NCBI RefSeq assembly: GCF_000709345.1
Contig: NZ_KL448323.1
Span: 644,242 to 708,241, forward strand
Direction: 5' to 3'
Source of the DNA: Polaromonas glacialis
GTDB taxonomy: Bacteria > Pseudomonadota > Gammaproteobacteria > Burkholderiales > Burkholderiaceae_C
DNA length: 64,000 nucleotides
Position 1 is the first letter of the stretch. Each line of letters begins with the position of its first letter. Position numbers and translations under genes: made by a program. Positions 25,941 through 37,303 of this stretch are shown in pieces. Under the pieces are notes generated by a model, which ran no database searches, was not told the DNA's origin, and worked only from the letters and a program-made list of their open reading frames with translations.

Positions 25941-27368
25941 ATGCAAAAACGTAACTTCTCAAAGATCGCCGGCGCTGTAACTGCTGCAGTCTTGCTCAGC
26001 CTGGGTCAGTCAGCCAGTGCGCTTGAAATCGCTCCCTACTTCCATGCATGGAGCGGCGGCACCCTGACCGAGGCGAAGCGCGCCGCAGGGCTGGACAGTG
26101 CGACGCTTGCGTTCGCCATCACCAAGGGAAGTTGCGCGCTAGACCAGGATTTGCTCAACAAGCTCCCCGATGCGCGGACTTATGTCGGCGCAGGTGGCCA
26201 GCTCATCATTTCGTTCGGCGGACAAAACGGCGTGTATGCAGAGATTGCCTGCAAGGACGACAACCAGCTGTTCAACCTGCTGGACAAGCTGATCGTCGAT
26301 TCCGGAAGCCGCCGGATTGACTGGGATGTCGAGGGCCATCAGTTGCTCGATGTCGAAGGCTCCGCCCGCAGGACGCGTGTCTTGCTCCGCCTTCAGGCCA
26401 AGTACCCTGATCTCTATACGTCCTTCACCTTGCCAGGCTGGCTGCGCGGTGTCGATGCCAATTCGATGAACCTGCTGAAGACGACCATCGCCGCAGGCGT
26501 GCGGATCAGCATGGTCAATGTGATGACCATGAGCTTTGGCCTTGAAAACCTCAGGACCATGGTCGTACCTTCGACGGTGGCGCAGGCCTCCATCATGACC
26601 TTCCGCGCCACGGTCAGCCAGATGGCGACCCTTTATCCGAACAAGACCCAGGCGCAATTGCACGCCATGATGGGAATGACGCCGATGATCGGAAAGAACG
26701 ATGACGGCTCGACTTTCTCGCTGGTGGATGCAAAAACGATTGCCGATTTCGTCAAGGCCAATGGAATCGGCCTGCTGTCCTATTGGTCATTTCAGCGCGA
26801 CCAGGCGCAAGCCTCGAACGCCTCGAATGATCTGGGCTCGTTCAGTGGCGTCGCGCAGTCCAACTACCAGTTCCTGAACATCTTCAAGACCGCCGGTGCT
26901 TCTGTTGCGCCAACGACAACACCGGTGGTAACGACGCCGGCTGTGACGGCACCAACTGTGACGACACCAGCGGCAACGACCCCGGCAACGCCAGCCCCCG
27001 CGTGCAGCAGCCCGGCCTGGGTTCAGGGCAAACAATACGCTGCCGGCAGCATTGTGAGTTATTCAAACGGCAGCCAGTACCTCGCCAAGGTTGCCAATCC
27101 GGGCTATGACCCGACGATCAGCACCTACTTCTGGTCCAAGTACATCTGCGCGGTGTCGTCCGCCCCGGCGCCGGCACCAGTTCCCGCACCGGCGCCAACT
27201 CCGGCACCTGCACCGGCATGCAGCAGCTCGACCTGGACGCAGGGAAAGCAATATGCTGCAGGAAGCGTGGTGACTTATTCAAACGGCTACAAGTACAAGG
27301 CCAACTTCGCCAACCCAGGCTACAACCCGACCATCAGCACCTATTTCTGGTCCCGGTATGCCTGCTAA
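25941..27368 (+). CDS. Secreted GH18 chitinase-like protein with two chitin-binding (CBM5/12) modules
   Basis: A 475-residue secreted protein: signal peptide to about residue 30 ('SLGQSASA'), then a GH18 barrel ('IAPYFHAWSGG', 'LIISFGGQNG', 'RRIDWDVEG'). The catalytic DxDxE is present as D-W-D-V-E, with RR where most GH18 enzymes have DG. Two Thr/Pro/Ala-rich linkers follow, each leading to a 47-residue CBM5/12 module with WVQGKQYAAGSIV/WTQGKQYAAGSVV, a GYxPTISTYFW core and terminal cysteines. Probably hydrolyses or binds chitin outside the cell. The start is the ATG before the signal peptide; the ribosome-binding site is weak. It stands alone between the AT-rich region and a hairpin. Confidence 0.88.
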   Translation: MQKRNFSKIAGAVTAAVLLSLGQSASALEIAPYFHAWSGGTLTEAKRAAGLDSATLAFAITKGSCALDQDLLNKLPDARTYVGAGGQLIISFGGQNGVYAEIACKDDNQLFNLLDKLIVDSGSRRIDWDVEGHQLLDVEGSARRTRVLLRLQAKYPDLYTSFTLPGWLRGVDANSMNLLKTTIAAGVRISMVNVMTMSFGLENLRTMVVPSTVAQASIMTFRATVSQMATLYPNKTQAQLHAMMGMTPMIGKNDDGSTFSLVDAKTIADFVKANGIGLLSYWSFQRDQAQASNASNDLGSFSGVAQSNYQFLNIFKTAGASVAPTTTPVVTTPAVTAPTVTTPAATTPATPAPACSSPAWVQGKQYAAGSIVSYSNGSQYLAKVANPGYDPTISTYFWSKYICAVSSAPAPAPVPAPAPTPAPAPACSSSTWTQGKQYAAGSVVTYSNGYKYKANFANPGYNPTISTYFWSRYAC

Positions 27369-27411
27369 GGATTGAAGGCTCTTGCATTAATAGCCGCATC
27401 TGATCGACAGG

Positions 27412-27449
27412 CTTCGGGGCTTCAGGCAGCAATTGCCTGAAGCCCCGAA
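27412..27449 (+). terminator. Long hairpin after the GH18 gene
   Basis: CTTCGGGGCTTCAGGCA pairs with TGCCTGAAGCCCCGAA across GCAAT, a stem of about 16 bp located 44 bases after the stop. No T-run follows, so it may be a Rho-assisted terminator or an mRNA-stabilising stem. Confidence 0.6.
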
Positions 27450-27622
27450 TCACGTCTGGGGCACCCCCCTTTCAGGCCTGGCGGCCATCATCACGGCCCG
27501 CCTGCGCAGTTGCCGATGCGCCTGGCGGCACTGTCCTACCGCGTGAGACACCCAATGGGTTCCCGGAGAATTTCGAAAGGTCGTATCCTGCTTGCCTGTC
27601 CAGCAACAAGGCACGCTGCCCC

Positions 27623-28687
27623 ATGTTTATTATCGGAATCGGAACGGCCACGCCTGCATTGCGCTACACGAAAGCCGAGTGCCTGGACGCTTTCCGGCAT
27701 TCCGCATGGTTTGAAAGGCTCGATGCCCGGGCGCACTTGGTGGCGCGCACCGTGCTGCAGCGCGACAACGGCATCGAAGCGCGCCGGCTGGCCGTCGGTT
27801 CACTCGCCGATGTGTTCCGCATCGACCCCGACACCCTCCACAGACGTTTCCTGGACCATGCGCCCGCGCTGGCCGCCGAGGCAGCGGCGCGCGCCCTGGC
27901 CAGCGCCGGATGCCTTGCGCAGGACATGGATGCGGTGGTGGTCAGCACCTGCACCGGCTACCTGTGCCCGGGCCTCTCAAGCCATGTGGCCGAGCGGCTT
28001 GGCCTGCGGCCCGATGTCCAGGCCTTCGACCTGGTCGGCCAGGGCTGCGCGGCGGCGCTGCCGAATCTGCAACTGGGCGCTGCGCTGCTCAAATCGGGTG
28101 CCTGCGAGCGGGTGCTGTCGGTCTGCGTCGAGGTCAGCAGCGCCGCGATGTACCTCGACAACGACCCCGGCGTGCTGATCAGCGCCTGCCTGTTCGGCGA
28201 CGGCGCCGGCGCGGCGGTGCTGTCGCGCAGGCCTGGCACGGCCGGCCGGCAGGTCGAATGGAAGGACAGCGCGTCGCTGCTGGTGCCTTCCCGGCGCGAT
28301 GCCCTGAAGTTCGAGCAGCGTGCCGGCATGCTGCGCAACATCCTGACGCGCGAAGTGCCGGCGCTGGCGGCCGATCATGCGCAGCAGGTACTTGGCACCG
28401 TGCTTGATCGGGCAGGCCTGGGCCGCCAGGACATCAGCGCCTGGATCATGCATGCGGGCGGCCGCGATGTGCTGCTGGCGCTGGAGCGCCGCCTGGAACT
28501 TGCGCCGTCCGACCTGCGCTACAGCGCCGCCATGCTGCGCGAGTACGGCAACCTGTCCAGTGCCTTTGTCTATTTCGTGCTGCAGGCCGCGCTGCAGGAC
28601 CATGCGCCTGGCGGCTGGTGGTGGCTGTCGTCCTTTGGCGCAGGCTTTAGCTGCCACGGCGCATTGCTGGAAGTCCAGGGCACATGA
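27623..28687 (+). CDS. Type III polyketide synthase (chalcone/stilbene synthase superfamily)
   Basis: A 354-residue ketosynthase with the three catalytic residues of type III PKS: Cys in 'GQGCAAALPNLQLG', His in 'WIMHAGGRDVLLALE' and Asn in 'YGNLSSAFVYFVL'. 'VVVSTCTGYLCPGLSSHVAE' and 'CLFGDGAGAAVLSR' are further CHS-type blocks. These enzymes extend a starter CoA or ACP thioester with malonyl-CoA and cyclise the product. It is first in an operon with a methyltransferase, flavoprotein, ACP and ketosynthase; the arrangement PKS-methyltransferase-flavoenzyme parallels srsABC-type phenolic lipid operons, so an alkylresorcinol or alkylpyrone product is likely. The next gene starts inside its stop (ATGA). 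Confidence 0.9.
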   Translation: MFIIGIGTATPALRYTKAECLDAFRHSAWFERLDARAHLVARTVLQRDNGIEARRLAVGSLADVFRIDPDTLHRRFLDHAPALAAEAAARALASAGCLAQDMDAVVVSTCTGYLCPGLSSHVAERLGLRPDVQAFDLVGQGCAAALPNLQLGAALLKSGACERVLSVCVEVSSAAMYLDNDPGVLISACLFGDGAGAAVLSRRPGTAGRQVEWKDSASLLVPSRRDALKFEQRAGMLRNILTREVPALAADHAQQVLGTVLDRAGLGRQDISAWIMHAGGRDVLLALERRLELAPSDLRYSAAMLREYGNLSSAFVYFVLQAALQDHAPGGWWWLSSFGAGFSCHGALLEVQGT

Positions 28688-29442
28688 TGACCCTGCCGCG
28701 GATCGTTGCCGCCGAAACGCTTGACGGACTGGCTGAAGACGACCCGGCGGCCATGCGCTCACGCCACGACCTCCAGCGCATCCACCGGCTCATGCGCACG
28801 CGCGGCATCATGGCGCGGGCGCTCCAGCGACTGCTGGCATCGCGTCCCGCAGGAGCGCCACTTCGCATGCTCGAACTCGGCGCGGGCGACGGCAGCCTGA
28901 TGCTGGGCGTCGCCCGCGCGCTGGGATCGCGCTGGCCGGCGGTTGAAATCACGTTGCTCGACCGGCAGGACTTGGTCACCCCCGCAACCCTTGACGGCTA
29001 TGCCCGTCTGGGCTGGACCGCCAGCACGCAGGTCATCGATGTGTTCGACTGGGCGTCGAGCCATTCGCCGGCCGTGCGTGAGCCGAGCGCGCGCTGGGAT
29101 GTCATCGTCGCCAGCCTGTTCCTGCACCATTTCGAAGGCCCAGCGCTGGCCACGCTGCTGGCGGCGATTGAATCGCGCGCCCGGCGATTTCTGGCCTGCG
29201 AGCCGCGTCGTGCGCGGCTCGCCCTGGCAGGCAGCCATCTGGTCGGGGCGATGGGCGCCAATGCAGTGACGCGCCAGGACGCCGTGATCAGTGTCCATGC
29301 CGGTTTCCGCGACCAGGAACTCAGTGCGCTGTGGCCGGGAGGTCGGGCGTTCTGGGCCGTCAGCGAATCTCCGGCGGGCCTGTTCAGCCACTGTTTTCTG
29401 GCCGAACGAAGCGGTCTGGGCGGCGCTGGAGTGCCATTGTGA
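28684..29442 (+). CDS. Class I SAM-dependent methyltransferase of the type III PKS operon
   Basis: A 252-residue methyltransferase. Motif I 'MLELGAGDGSLMLGVARALG' is at about residues 60-80, an acidic residue follows at the end of beta-2 ('ITLLDRQ'), and 'WDVIVASLFLHHFEGPAL' is the motif IV region. By analogy with SrsB it may O- or C-methylate the polyketide-derived phenol; this is inference from operon context. Start and stop overlap both neighbours. Confidence 0.87.
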   Translation: MMTLPRIVAAETLDGLAEDDPAAMRSRHDLQRIHRLMRTRGIMARALQRLLASRPAGAPLRMLELGAGDGSLMLGVARALGSRWPAVEITLLDRQDLVTPATLDGYARLGWTASTQVIDVFDWASSHSPAVREPSARWDVIVASLFLHHFEGPALATLLAAIESRARRFLACEPRRARLALAGSHLVGAMGANAVTRQDAVISVHAGFRDQELSALWPGGRAFWAVSESPAGLFSHCFLAERSGLGGAGVPL

Positions 29443-30737
29443 AGAACCGCTTCGACGCCATCATCATCGGCGCGGGGCCGGCCGGCTCGACCGCCGCCAT
29501 CTTGCTGGCGCGGGCCGGCTGGTCGGTGGCGCTGGTCGAAAAACAGCGCTTTCCGCGCCGCAAGGTCTGCGGCGAATGCCTGGCGGCCAGCAACCTGCCG
29601 CTGCTCGATGCCCTGGGCATCGGCGCTGAATTCGACGCCAGCGCCGGGCCGGAACTGCGCCAGCTTGCGCTGATGCACGGACAGCGCACGCTCATCGCCG
29701 ACCTGCCGGCGGCGGATCAGCCGAATCGCGCTTGGGGCAGGGCGCTGGGCCGCGAGACGCTCGACACGCTGCTGCTGGCGCAGGCCCGTGCCAGCGGCGC
29801 GGTAGTGCTGCAGCCTTGGTCGGTGCAGGCGCTCGACGGCGGCGCGGGCGACCCTTGGTGCGAAATCCGCGCCATCGGTTCGGACCACCGCGAGCGCCTG
29901 CACGCGCCGGTGCTGATTGCCGCGCACGGCTCCTGGGAACCGCTGCCCACAGGCCGGGCTGAGCGGCGTCTGGCGCGCCGGCCTGGCGACCTGTTTGCCT
30001 TCAAGGCCAATTTCCGCCATGCCCGGCTGGCGCCCGGCCTGCTGCCGGTGCTGTCGTTCGAAGGCGGCTACGGCGGCATGGTGCTGGCCGACCAGGGCAT
30101 CACCACGCTGGCCTGCTGCATCCGCGAGGACCGGCTGGAAGCCTGCCGCCGCCAGTTCACGGGCCTGAGCGCGGGCGAAGCGGTCGAGGCCTATTTGAAA
30201 CAGGCCTGCCACGGTGTTGCAGAGGCGCTCGGTTCGGCGCAGCGCGAAGGCGCCTGGCTGGCCACCGCGCCGATTGATCCGGGCATCAGACTGCGTGCGG
30301 GCGATGCCCTGTTTCGCATCGGCAATGCGGCGGGCGAGGCGCACCCCATCATCGGCGAAGGCATGAGCATGGCCATGCAGTCGGCCTGGGTGCTGTGCGC
30401 GCAGCTGCTGCGTCCGGCCGTGCCGCGCGACGGCTTGGCCAACGCCGCCTGGCAATCCGGCGTCCGCCGCCGCTACGCGGCCGAATGGCGCCGGCAGTTC
30501 GCGCCGCGCCTTCGACTGGCCGCTGGCCTGGCCCACCTGGCCATGCGGCCCGCCCTGACATCGCCATGGCTGGGGCTGCTGGCCCGCTGGCCTGGGCTGC
30601 TGACGCAGGGCGCGCGCCGGGGCGGCAAGGTTCGCTGCGCGATCAGCCCGGCCACCGTCAGCTGGCTGGCAGCGGGCGCCAGCGCACGATGCGCCAGGCC
30701 CGCTGCAGCGGCTTCCACCCATCTTGACCCTGGATAA
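29439..30737 (+). CDS. FAD-dependent oxidoreductase (geranylgeranyl-reductase/UbiH-like family)
   Basis: A 432-residue flavoprotein. The N-terminal 'FDAIIIGAGPAGSTAAILLA' (GxGxxG) is followed by 'FPRRKVCGECL', typical of the geranylgeranyl reductase/FixC-like group, and 'RIGNAAGEAHPIIGEGMSMA' (the GD/PxxGxG FAD motif, with AGEA for the usual GDAA). The GTG at 29439 is taken as start: it overlaps the methyltransferase stop (GTGA) and begins the Rossmann fold correctly; the track of open frame upstream lies inside the methyltransferase. Likely oxidises or reduces the ring or chain of the polyketide product. Confidence 0.86.
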   Translation: MKNRFDAIIIGAGPAGSTAAILLARAGWSVALVEKQRFPRRKVCGECLAASNLPLLDALGIGAEFDASAGPELRQLALMHGQRTLIADLPAADQPNRAWGRALGRETLDTLLLAQARASGAVVLQPWSVQALDGGAGDPWCEIRAIGSDHRERLHAPVLIAAHGSWEPLPTGRAERRLARRPGDLFAFKANFRHARLAPGLLPVLSFEGGYGGMVLADQGITTLACCIREDRLEACRRQFTGLSAGEAVEAYLKQACHGVAEALGSAQREGAWLATAPIDPGIRLRAGDALFRIGNAAGEAHPIIGEGMSMAMQSAWVLCAQLLRPAVPRDGLANAAWQSGVRRRYAAEWRRQFAPRLRLAAGLAHLAMRPALTSPWLGLLARWPGLLTQGARRGGKVRCAISPATVSWLAAGASARCARPAAAASTHLDPG

Positions 30738-30751
30738 AGCAAAGGAAAGAC

Positions 30752-31054
30752 ATGCCAAGCCCCACGACATTCGACCGGCTCTGCGCCATCCTGATGAAGG
30801 ACTACAAGCTGGAAGCCGGACAGCTCACGCCAGACGCGCCGCTCGAAGCCCTGGGCATCGATTCGCTGGGCGTCGCCGACCTGCTGTTCAATATAGAGGA
30901 CGAGTTCAGCATCAGCCTGCCGCCCGAGCCGGTGCAGTTGCTGACTGTCGGTGACGTGGCGCGCTTCATCGACGAACTGGTGGCAAGGCCGCAGGGCCAG
31001 GCAGACGCGCCGGCGGCCGCCTTGCCCCACACCATTTCCTCCCCCGCGCCGTGA
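30752..31054 (+). CDS. Acyl carrier protein
   Basis: A 100-residue ACP with the phosphopantetheine serine in 'LEALGIDSLGVADLLFNIED', the usual helix pattern, and a 20-residue Ala/Pro-rich tail. It sits between the flavoprotein and ketosynthase genes of the type III PKS operon; its stop overlaps the ketosynthase GTG. A dedicated ACP suggests that starter units are made or delivered as acyl-ACP. Confidence 0.92.
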   Translation: MPSPTTFDRLCAILMKDYKLEAGQLTPDAPLEALGIDSLGVADLLFNIEDEFSISLPPEPVQLLTVGDVARFIDELVARPQGQADAPAAALPHTISSPAP

Positions 31055-32283
31055 GGCGGGTGGCCGTCACCGGCATGGGCGTGGTCTCGCCCCTGGGCCA
31101 CGGCGCGGCAGAGGCATTCGCCGCCGCGCGCGCCGGCCGTTCCGCCATTCACCGGCTCGATGCTGCTTTCGCCCACCGGCTGGCCGCGCCGCTGGGCGCC
31201 ACGGTGGCCTTCAATGGCGCCGAGCATTTCGACCCGCCCCAACTGCGCATGCTGGACCGCGTCAGCCAGTTCGCCCTGGTGGCGGCCCGCCAGGCGCTGG
31301 CCGATGCGCGGCCTGCGCTGGCGGAGGCGGAGCGCCACCGCGCCGGCATTTTCGTCGGCACCGGCATGGGCGGAATCGGCAGCATCGACGACGGCTACCA
31401 GACGCTGTACGGCGAAAATTCCGACCGTGTCAAGCCCTTCCTGGTCTTGACAGGCATGCACAATGCGCCGGCCGCCTGGATCGGCATCGAGCACAACTGG
31501 AGCGGACCGAACCTGAGCTATTCGACCGCCTGCTCGTCGTCGGCCGTGGCCATCGGCGAGGCCTGGCTGCGGCTGGCCCGTGGCGACATCGACCTCGCGC
31601 TGGCCGGAGGCGCCGAGGCGCCGCTGTGCTTCGGTTCCCTGAAAGCCTGGGAGGCGCTGCGAACCGTGGCCAGCATCGACACGGCCGACCCGTCTGCATC
31701 GTGCAAGCCTTTTTCAGAAAACCGCAGCGGCATGGTGCTGGGGGAGGGCGCGGCCATGCTGGTGTTAGAGCCGTGGGACCGTGCGCTGGCACGCGGCGCG
31801 ACGATTCATGGTGAACTGGCGGGTTACGGCCTGTGTACCGACGCCGGGCACATCACCCGGCCCAGCGTGGAGGGCCAGGCGGCGACCCTGCGCGCAGCGC
31901 TCGAATCGGCTGGAATGGATGCGGGCGAGGTCGATGCGATCAATGCCCACGGCACCGGCACCCCGGCCAATGACGGCATCGAAACCGCCGCCATCAAGGC
32001 GGTGTTCGGCAGCCGCGCGGCGCGCATTCCGATCAGCGCGACCAAGGCGCTGCACGGCCATCTGCTCGGCGCCACGTCGGCGCTGGAATGCGTGCTGTCG
32101 CTCATGGCAATGCAGCATTCGGTCGCGCTGCCGACGATGCACCTGCAGCAGGCCGATCCGCAATGCGACCTGGACTATGTGCCCAACGCCGCCCGCGAGG
32201 GCGTTGCGGTGCGCAGCATGCTGTCCAGCTCGTTTGCCTTTGGCGGAACGAATGCGGTGCTGGCGTTGCGGGCTGCGGGTTGA
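31051..32283 (+). CDS. Beta-ketoacyl-ACP synthase II family protein (FabF-like)
   Basis: A 410-residue ketosynthase with all three active-site residues: Cys in 'YSTACSSSAVAIGEAWL', His in 'NAHGTGTPANDGIETAA' and His in 'TKALHGHLLGATSALE'. It begins 'RRVAVTGMGVVSPLGHGAAE', the standard FabF start; the GTG at 31051 overlaps the ACP stop. Together with the ACP it likely builds or elongates a fatty acyl chain for the type III PKS. It is distinct from a housekeeping fabF by context, as no other fab genes are near. Confidence 0.9.
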   Translation: MRRVAVTGMGVVSPLGHGAAEAFAAARAGRSAIHRLDAAFAHRLAAPLGATVAFNGAEHFDPPQLRMLDRVSQFALVAARQALADARPALAEAERHRAGIFVGTGMGGIGSIDDGYQTLYGENSDRVKPFLVLTGMHNAPAAWIGIEHNWSGPNLSYSTACSSSAVAIGEAWLRLARGDIDLALAGGAEAPLCFGSLKAWEALRTVASIDTADPSASCKPFSENRSGMVLGEGAAMLVLEPWDRALARGATIHGELAGYGLCTDAGHITRPSVEGQAATLRAALESAGMDAGEVDAINAHGTGTPANDGIETAAIKAVFGSRAARIPISATKALHGHLLGATSALECVLSLMAMQHSVALPTMHLQQADPQCDLDYVPNAAREGVAVRSMLSSSFAFGGTNAVLALRAAG

Positions 32284-32289
32284 AAAATA

Positions 32290-32352
32290 TAGCCGAAAAG
32301 GCCTTTTGCGCAATACCGGTGTGCGCTGAAAGCTATTGAATAAATAGCAATC
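32290..32352 (-). repeat. Interspersed ~60-bp repeat, copy 3
   Basis: On the minus strand: TTGCTATTTATTCAATAGCT, TTCAGCGCACACC, ATTGCGCAAAAGGCC. The GCTATT/AATAGC and GCGC/TGCGC halves can form two small hairpins. The copy fills the space between the convergent ketosynthase and CMD-family genes. Confidence 0.8.
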
Positions 32353-32956
32353 AAGCCGTCCTGGGCGCTTTCGGCAAACGCCCCATCAGGTAGAACTCCG
32401 GGTTCGGCTGCATGCCGCTGAAGCTCGCCATGCGGTTCGACAGGCCGAAAAACGCGGTGATCGCGGCAATGTCCCAGGCGTCCTCGTCGTCAAAGCCGTG
32501 GGCCTGCAGCGCCTCGAAGTCGGCATCCTCGATCTGGTCGGACTGCAGGCAGACCTTCATCGCAAAGTCGAGCATCGCGCGCTGGCGCGGCGTGATGTCG
32601 GCCTTGCGGTAGTTCACCGCCACCTGGTCGGCCACCAGCGGCTTTTTTTCATAAATCCGCAGGATGGCGCCGTGTGCCACCACGCAGTACAGGCAATGGT
32701 TGGCGGCGCTGGTGGCGGTAACGATCATCTCGCGCTCGCCCTTGGTCAGGGTACCGGTCGGGTTGGAGCCTTCTTCAATCAGCATCAGCGCATCGTGGTA
32801 GGCAAAAAATGCGCGCCACTCGGCCGGGCGGCGTGCCAGGCCCAGAAACACGTTGGGGATAAAACCGGCTTTTTCCTGCACGGCCAGAATGCGCGTGCGG
32901 ATGTCTTCGGACAGGCTGGACAGGTCGGGGGCGGGGTAGCGGGGCGGTGCGGACAT
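32351..32956 (-). CDS. Peroxidase-related protein (AhpD/carboxymuconolactone decarboxylase fold)
   Basis: A 201-residue helical protein of the alkylhydroperoxidase-like CMD superfamily. The redox motif 'ANHCLYCVVAHGA' carries CxxC with the downstream His, as in AhpD. The extended length and 'FLGLARRPAEWRAFFAYHDA' resemble the uncharacterised peroxidase-related family. It is located beside katG, which fits a peroxide-defence role, but the two genes are separated by 160 bases and need not be cotranscribed. Confidence 0.85.
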   Translation of the reverse strand: MSAPPRYPAPDLSSLSEDIRTRILAVQEKAGFIPNVFLGLARRPAEWRAFFAYHDALMLIEEGSNPTGTLTKGEREMIVTATSAANHCLYCVVAHGAILRIYEKKPLVADQVAVNYRKADITPRQRAMLDFAMKVCLQSDQIEDADFEALQAHGFDDEDAWDIAAITAFFGLSNRMASFSGMQPNPEFYLMGRLPKAPRTA

Positions 32957-33116
32957 AGGGGTTTCCTGTGGGGATCAATCTGGGGGTGGCCTTTGAGATT
33001 AACCCTGAAACCTGACCGCGTGTGCCGCCAATGACGCAACCGCCAGCCAGCCCGGGCAAACCCGGAGCCAAGTGGCGGCTGCGCTGTGCAGGGCGCTTGC
33101 ATGCGCCGTTTTCAGA

Positions 33117-35978
<2,862 letters not shown>

Positions 35979-36043
35979 TCAAGGTTTTTAGTGCTGCTGC
36001 GCAATACCCATGCGCTTTTCAAGCTATTGAAAAGCTAGCAGCC
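35979..36043 (-). repeat. Interspersed ~60-bp repeat, copy 4
   Basis: On the minus strand: GCTAGCTTTTCAATAGCT, AAAAGCGCATGGG, ATTGCGCAGCAGCAC. It matches copy 3 in the GCGC...TATTGCGCA half. It lies in the 291-base gap between the CMD gene and the HPF-like gene. Confidence 0.75.
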
Positions 36044-36227
36044 TCGGTAAAAAGCCATTTCCCGTCGCGTCATCCTGGCCCGACATCCCGGCGGAGAATG
36101 TGGACTACGGGCCACCTCGGCCTGCGGGAACATAATGGTTTTTCCCTTCCGCCTTTTTGGCGGTGTCACCACGCAGCACGGCCGCCTGGCCAGATGCTGT
36201 GCTTTCTCCAGAAAAGGAAACAGGCAG

Positions 36228-36587
36228 ATGCAAATTCAGATCAACTCCAACAACAGCATTGAAACTGGCGAACCGTTCGAGCGCTGGGCCACGGCCGAAT
36301 TGAATGCATCCTTCAGCCGTTACAAGGACGACATCACCCGCATCGAAGTCCACATGAGCGACGAAAACGGCGAAAAGGTCAGCCCCGACCACACGCGCTG
36401 CATGATGGAAGCCCGGCTGGCCAACCGCGAGCCCGTCGCGGTCAACCACCATGGCGCCAACCAGGACGAAGCCTTCCGGGGCGCCAGCGACAAGCTCAAG
36501 CGCGTGCTGGAACACACCCTGGGCAAGCTGCGCGACCACCGCGCCCGCGAATCGATCCGGCGCGAGCCCGACCTCGACAACGCCTGA
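36228..36587 (+). CDS. HPF/RaiA-family ribosome-associated protein
   Basis: A 119-residue protein beginning 'MQIQINSNNSIETGEPFERW', with the beta-alpha pattern of the ribosome hibernation/interface factors ('ITRIEVHMSDENGEK', 'DEAFRGASDKLKRVLEHTLG'). The ATG at 36228 has AAAGGAAA upstream. Family members bind the decoding region and dampen translation in stress. This copy is more divergent than a typical HPF, so its exact role is uncertain. Confidence 0.8.
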   Translation: MQIQINSNNSIETGEPFERWATAELNASFSRYKDDITRIEVHMSDENGEKVSPDHTRCMMEARLANREPVAVNHHGANQDEAFRGASDKLKRVLEHTLGKLRDHRARESIRREPDLDNA

Positions 36588-36635
36588 ACGGCTCAAGCCC
36601 CTGGCAGGCGGCAAGTGCCTGTCAGGGCACGGCGC

Positions 36636-37193
36636 TCAATCCCCGCCCATCAGCCTTTGCACCAGGTCGGCCGTGGTCGATGCCTTGAACTTGCGCATCA
36701 GGCGCGCGCGGTAAATCTCCACTGTGCGGTGGCTGATGGTCAAGGCGCGGCCGATCTCCTTGGAGGTCAGGCCGCGCATCAGGTGGGCCGCCACCTCGCG
36801 CTCTCTGGCCGTCAGTTCGGCCGTCACCGGACGGCTGGCACTCAGGTCTTCAAACGTCCAGATGCCCGATTCATGCGGCGCATTGCGGTTCAGCGCCCGG
36901 CCCGTGACGTGGCACCAGAAAGTTTCGTCCTTGCATCGCCCATCGACACGCTTCATGATGCGGTTATCGGAATACATGCCGGTGGCATTCAGGATGGGAA
37001 GCATGCGCGCGCCGATGCGCTCGTACTCGTCGGCGCTCGGGTAGAGAATAAGGAAGGACTGGCCCACCAGCCGTTCGCGCGTGGTGCCGAACATTTCGCA
37101 GACATGCTGGTTGCAATCGAGAATCGAGCGGTTGCGCGACAAGACAAGCCCTACCGGTGCCAGATCGAAAGCCAGTTGGTAATCCGTTGACAT
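36636..37193 (-). CDS. PAS-domain LuxR-family transcriptional regulator
   Basis: A 185-residue regulator: an N-terminal PAS domain (about residues 5-115; 'YQLAFDLAPVGLVLSRNRSI', 'GTTRERLVGQSFLILYPSAD') and a C-terminal LuxR helix-turn-helix ('LTAREREVAAHLMRGLTSKE', 'ISHRTVEIYRARLMRKF'). Many such single-protein PAS-LuxR regulators control carboxylic-acid catabolism. It is divergent from the CoA-transferase genes across 110 bases that contain a CTACGTAG palindrome, so it is a likely regulator of them. Confidence 0.9.
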   Translation of the reverse strand: MSTDYQLAFDLAPVGLVLSRNRSILDCNQHVCEMFGTTRERLVGQSFLILYPSADEYERIGARMLPILNATGMYSDNRIMKRVDGRCKDETFWCHVTGRALNRNAPHESGIWTFEDLSASRPVTAELTAREREVAAHLMRGLTSKEIGRALTISHRTVEIYRARLMRKFKASTTADLVQRLMGGD

Positions 37194-37215
37194 CAGGGCA
37201 AACCTTTAAGAGAAA

Positions 37216-37223
37216 CTACGTAG
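37216..37223. promoter_or_regulatory. CTACGTAG palindrome between the PAS-LuxR gene and the CoA-transferase operon
   Basis: ACTACGTAG at 37215-37223, followed by a second AGTAGT half at 37231-37236, lies in the 110-base divergent intergenic space. TACGTA-centred palindromes are common targets of LuxR-type regulators. The role is inferred from position. Confidence 0.45.
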
Positions 37224-37303
37224 CGCAATAAGTAGTATCGTAATGGACTTAGGATAGGCATGCAAAACGGCCTGAAGGCTGAAAGAAACAAGGAGACATT
37301 TTT

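Noticed and set aside
28998..30770. 590-residue open frame antisense to the PKS operon genes
   Set aside because: High-GC antisense shadow: low-complexity Arg/Ala/Gln composition, no domain, and the plus-strand genes have intact motifs.
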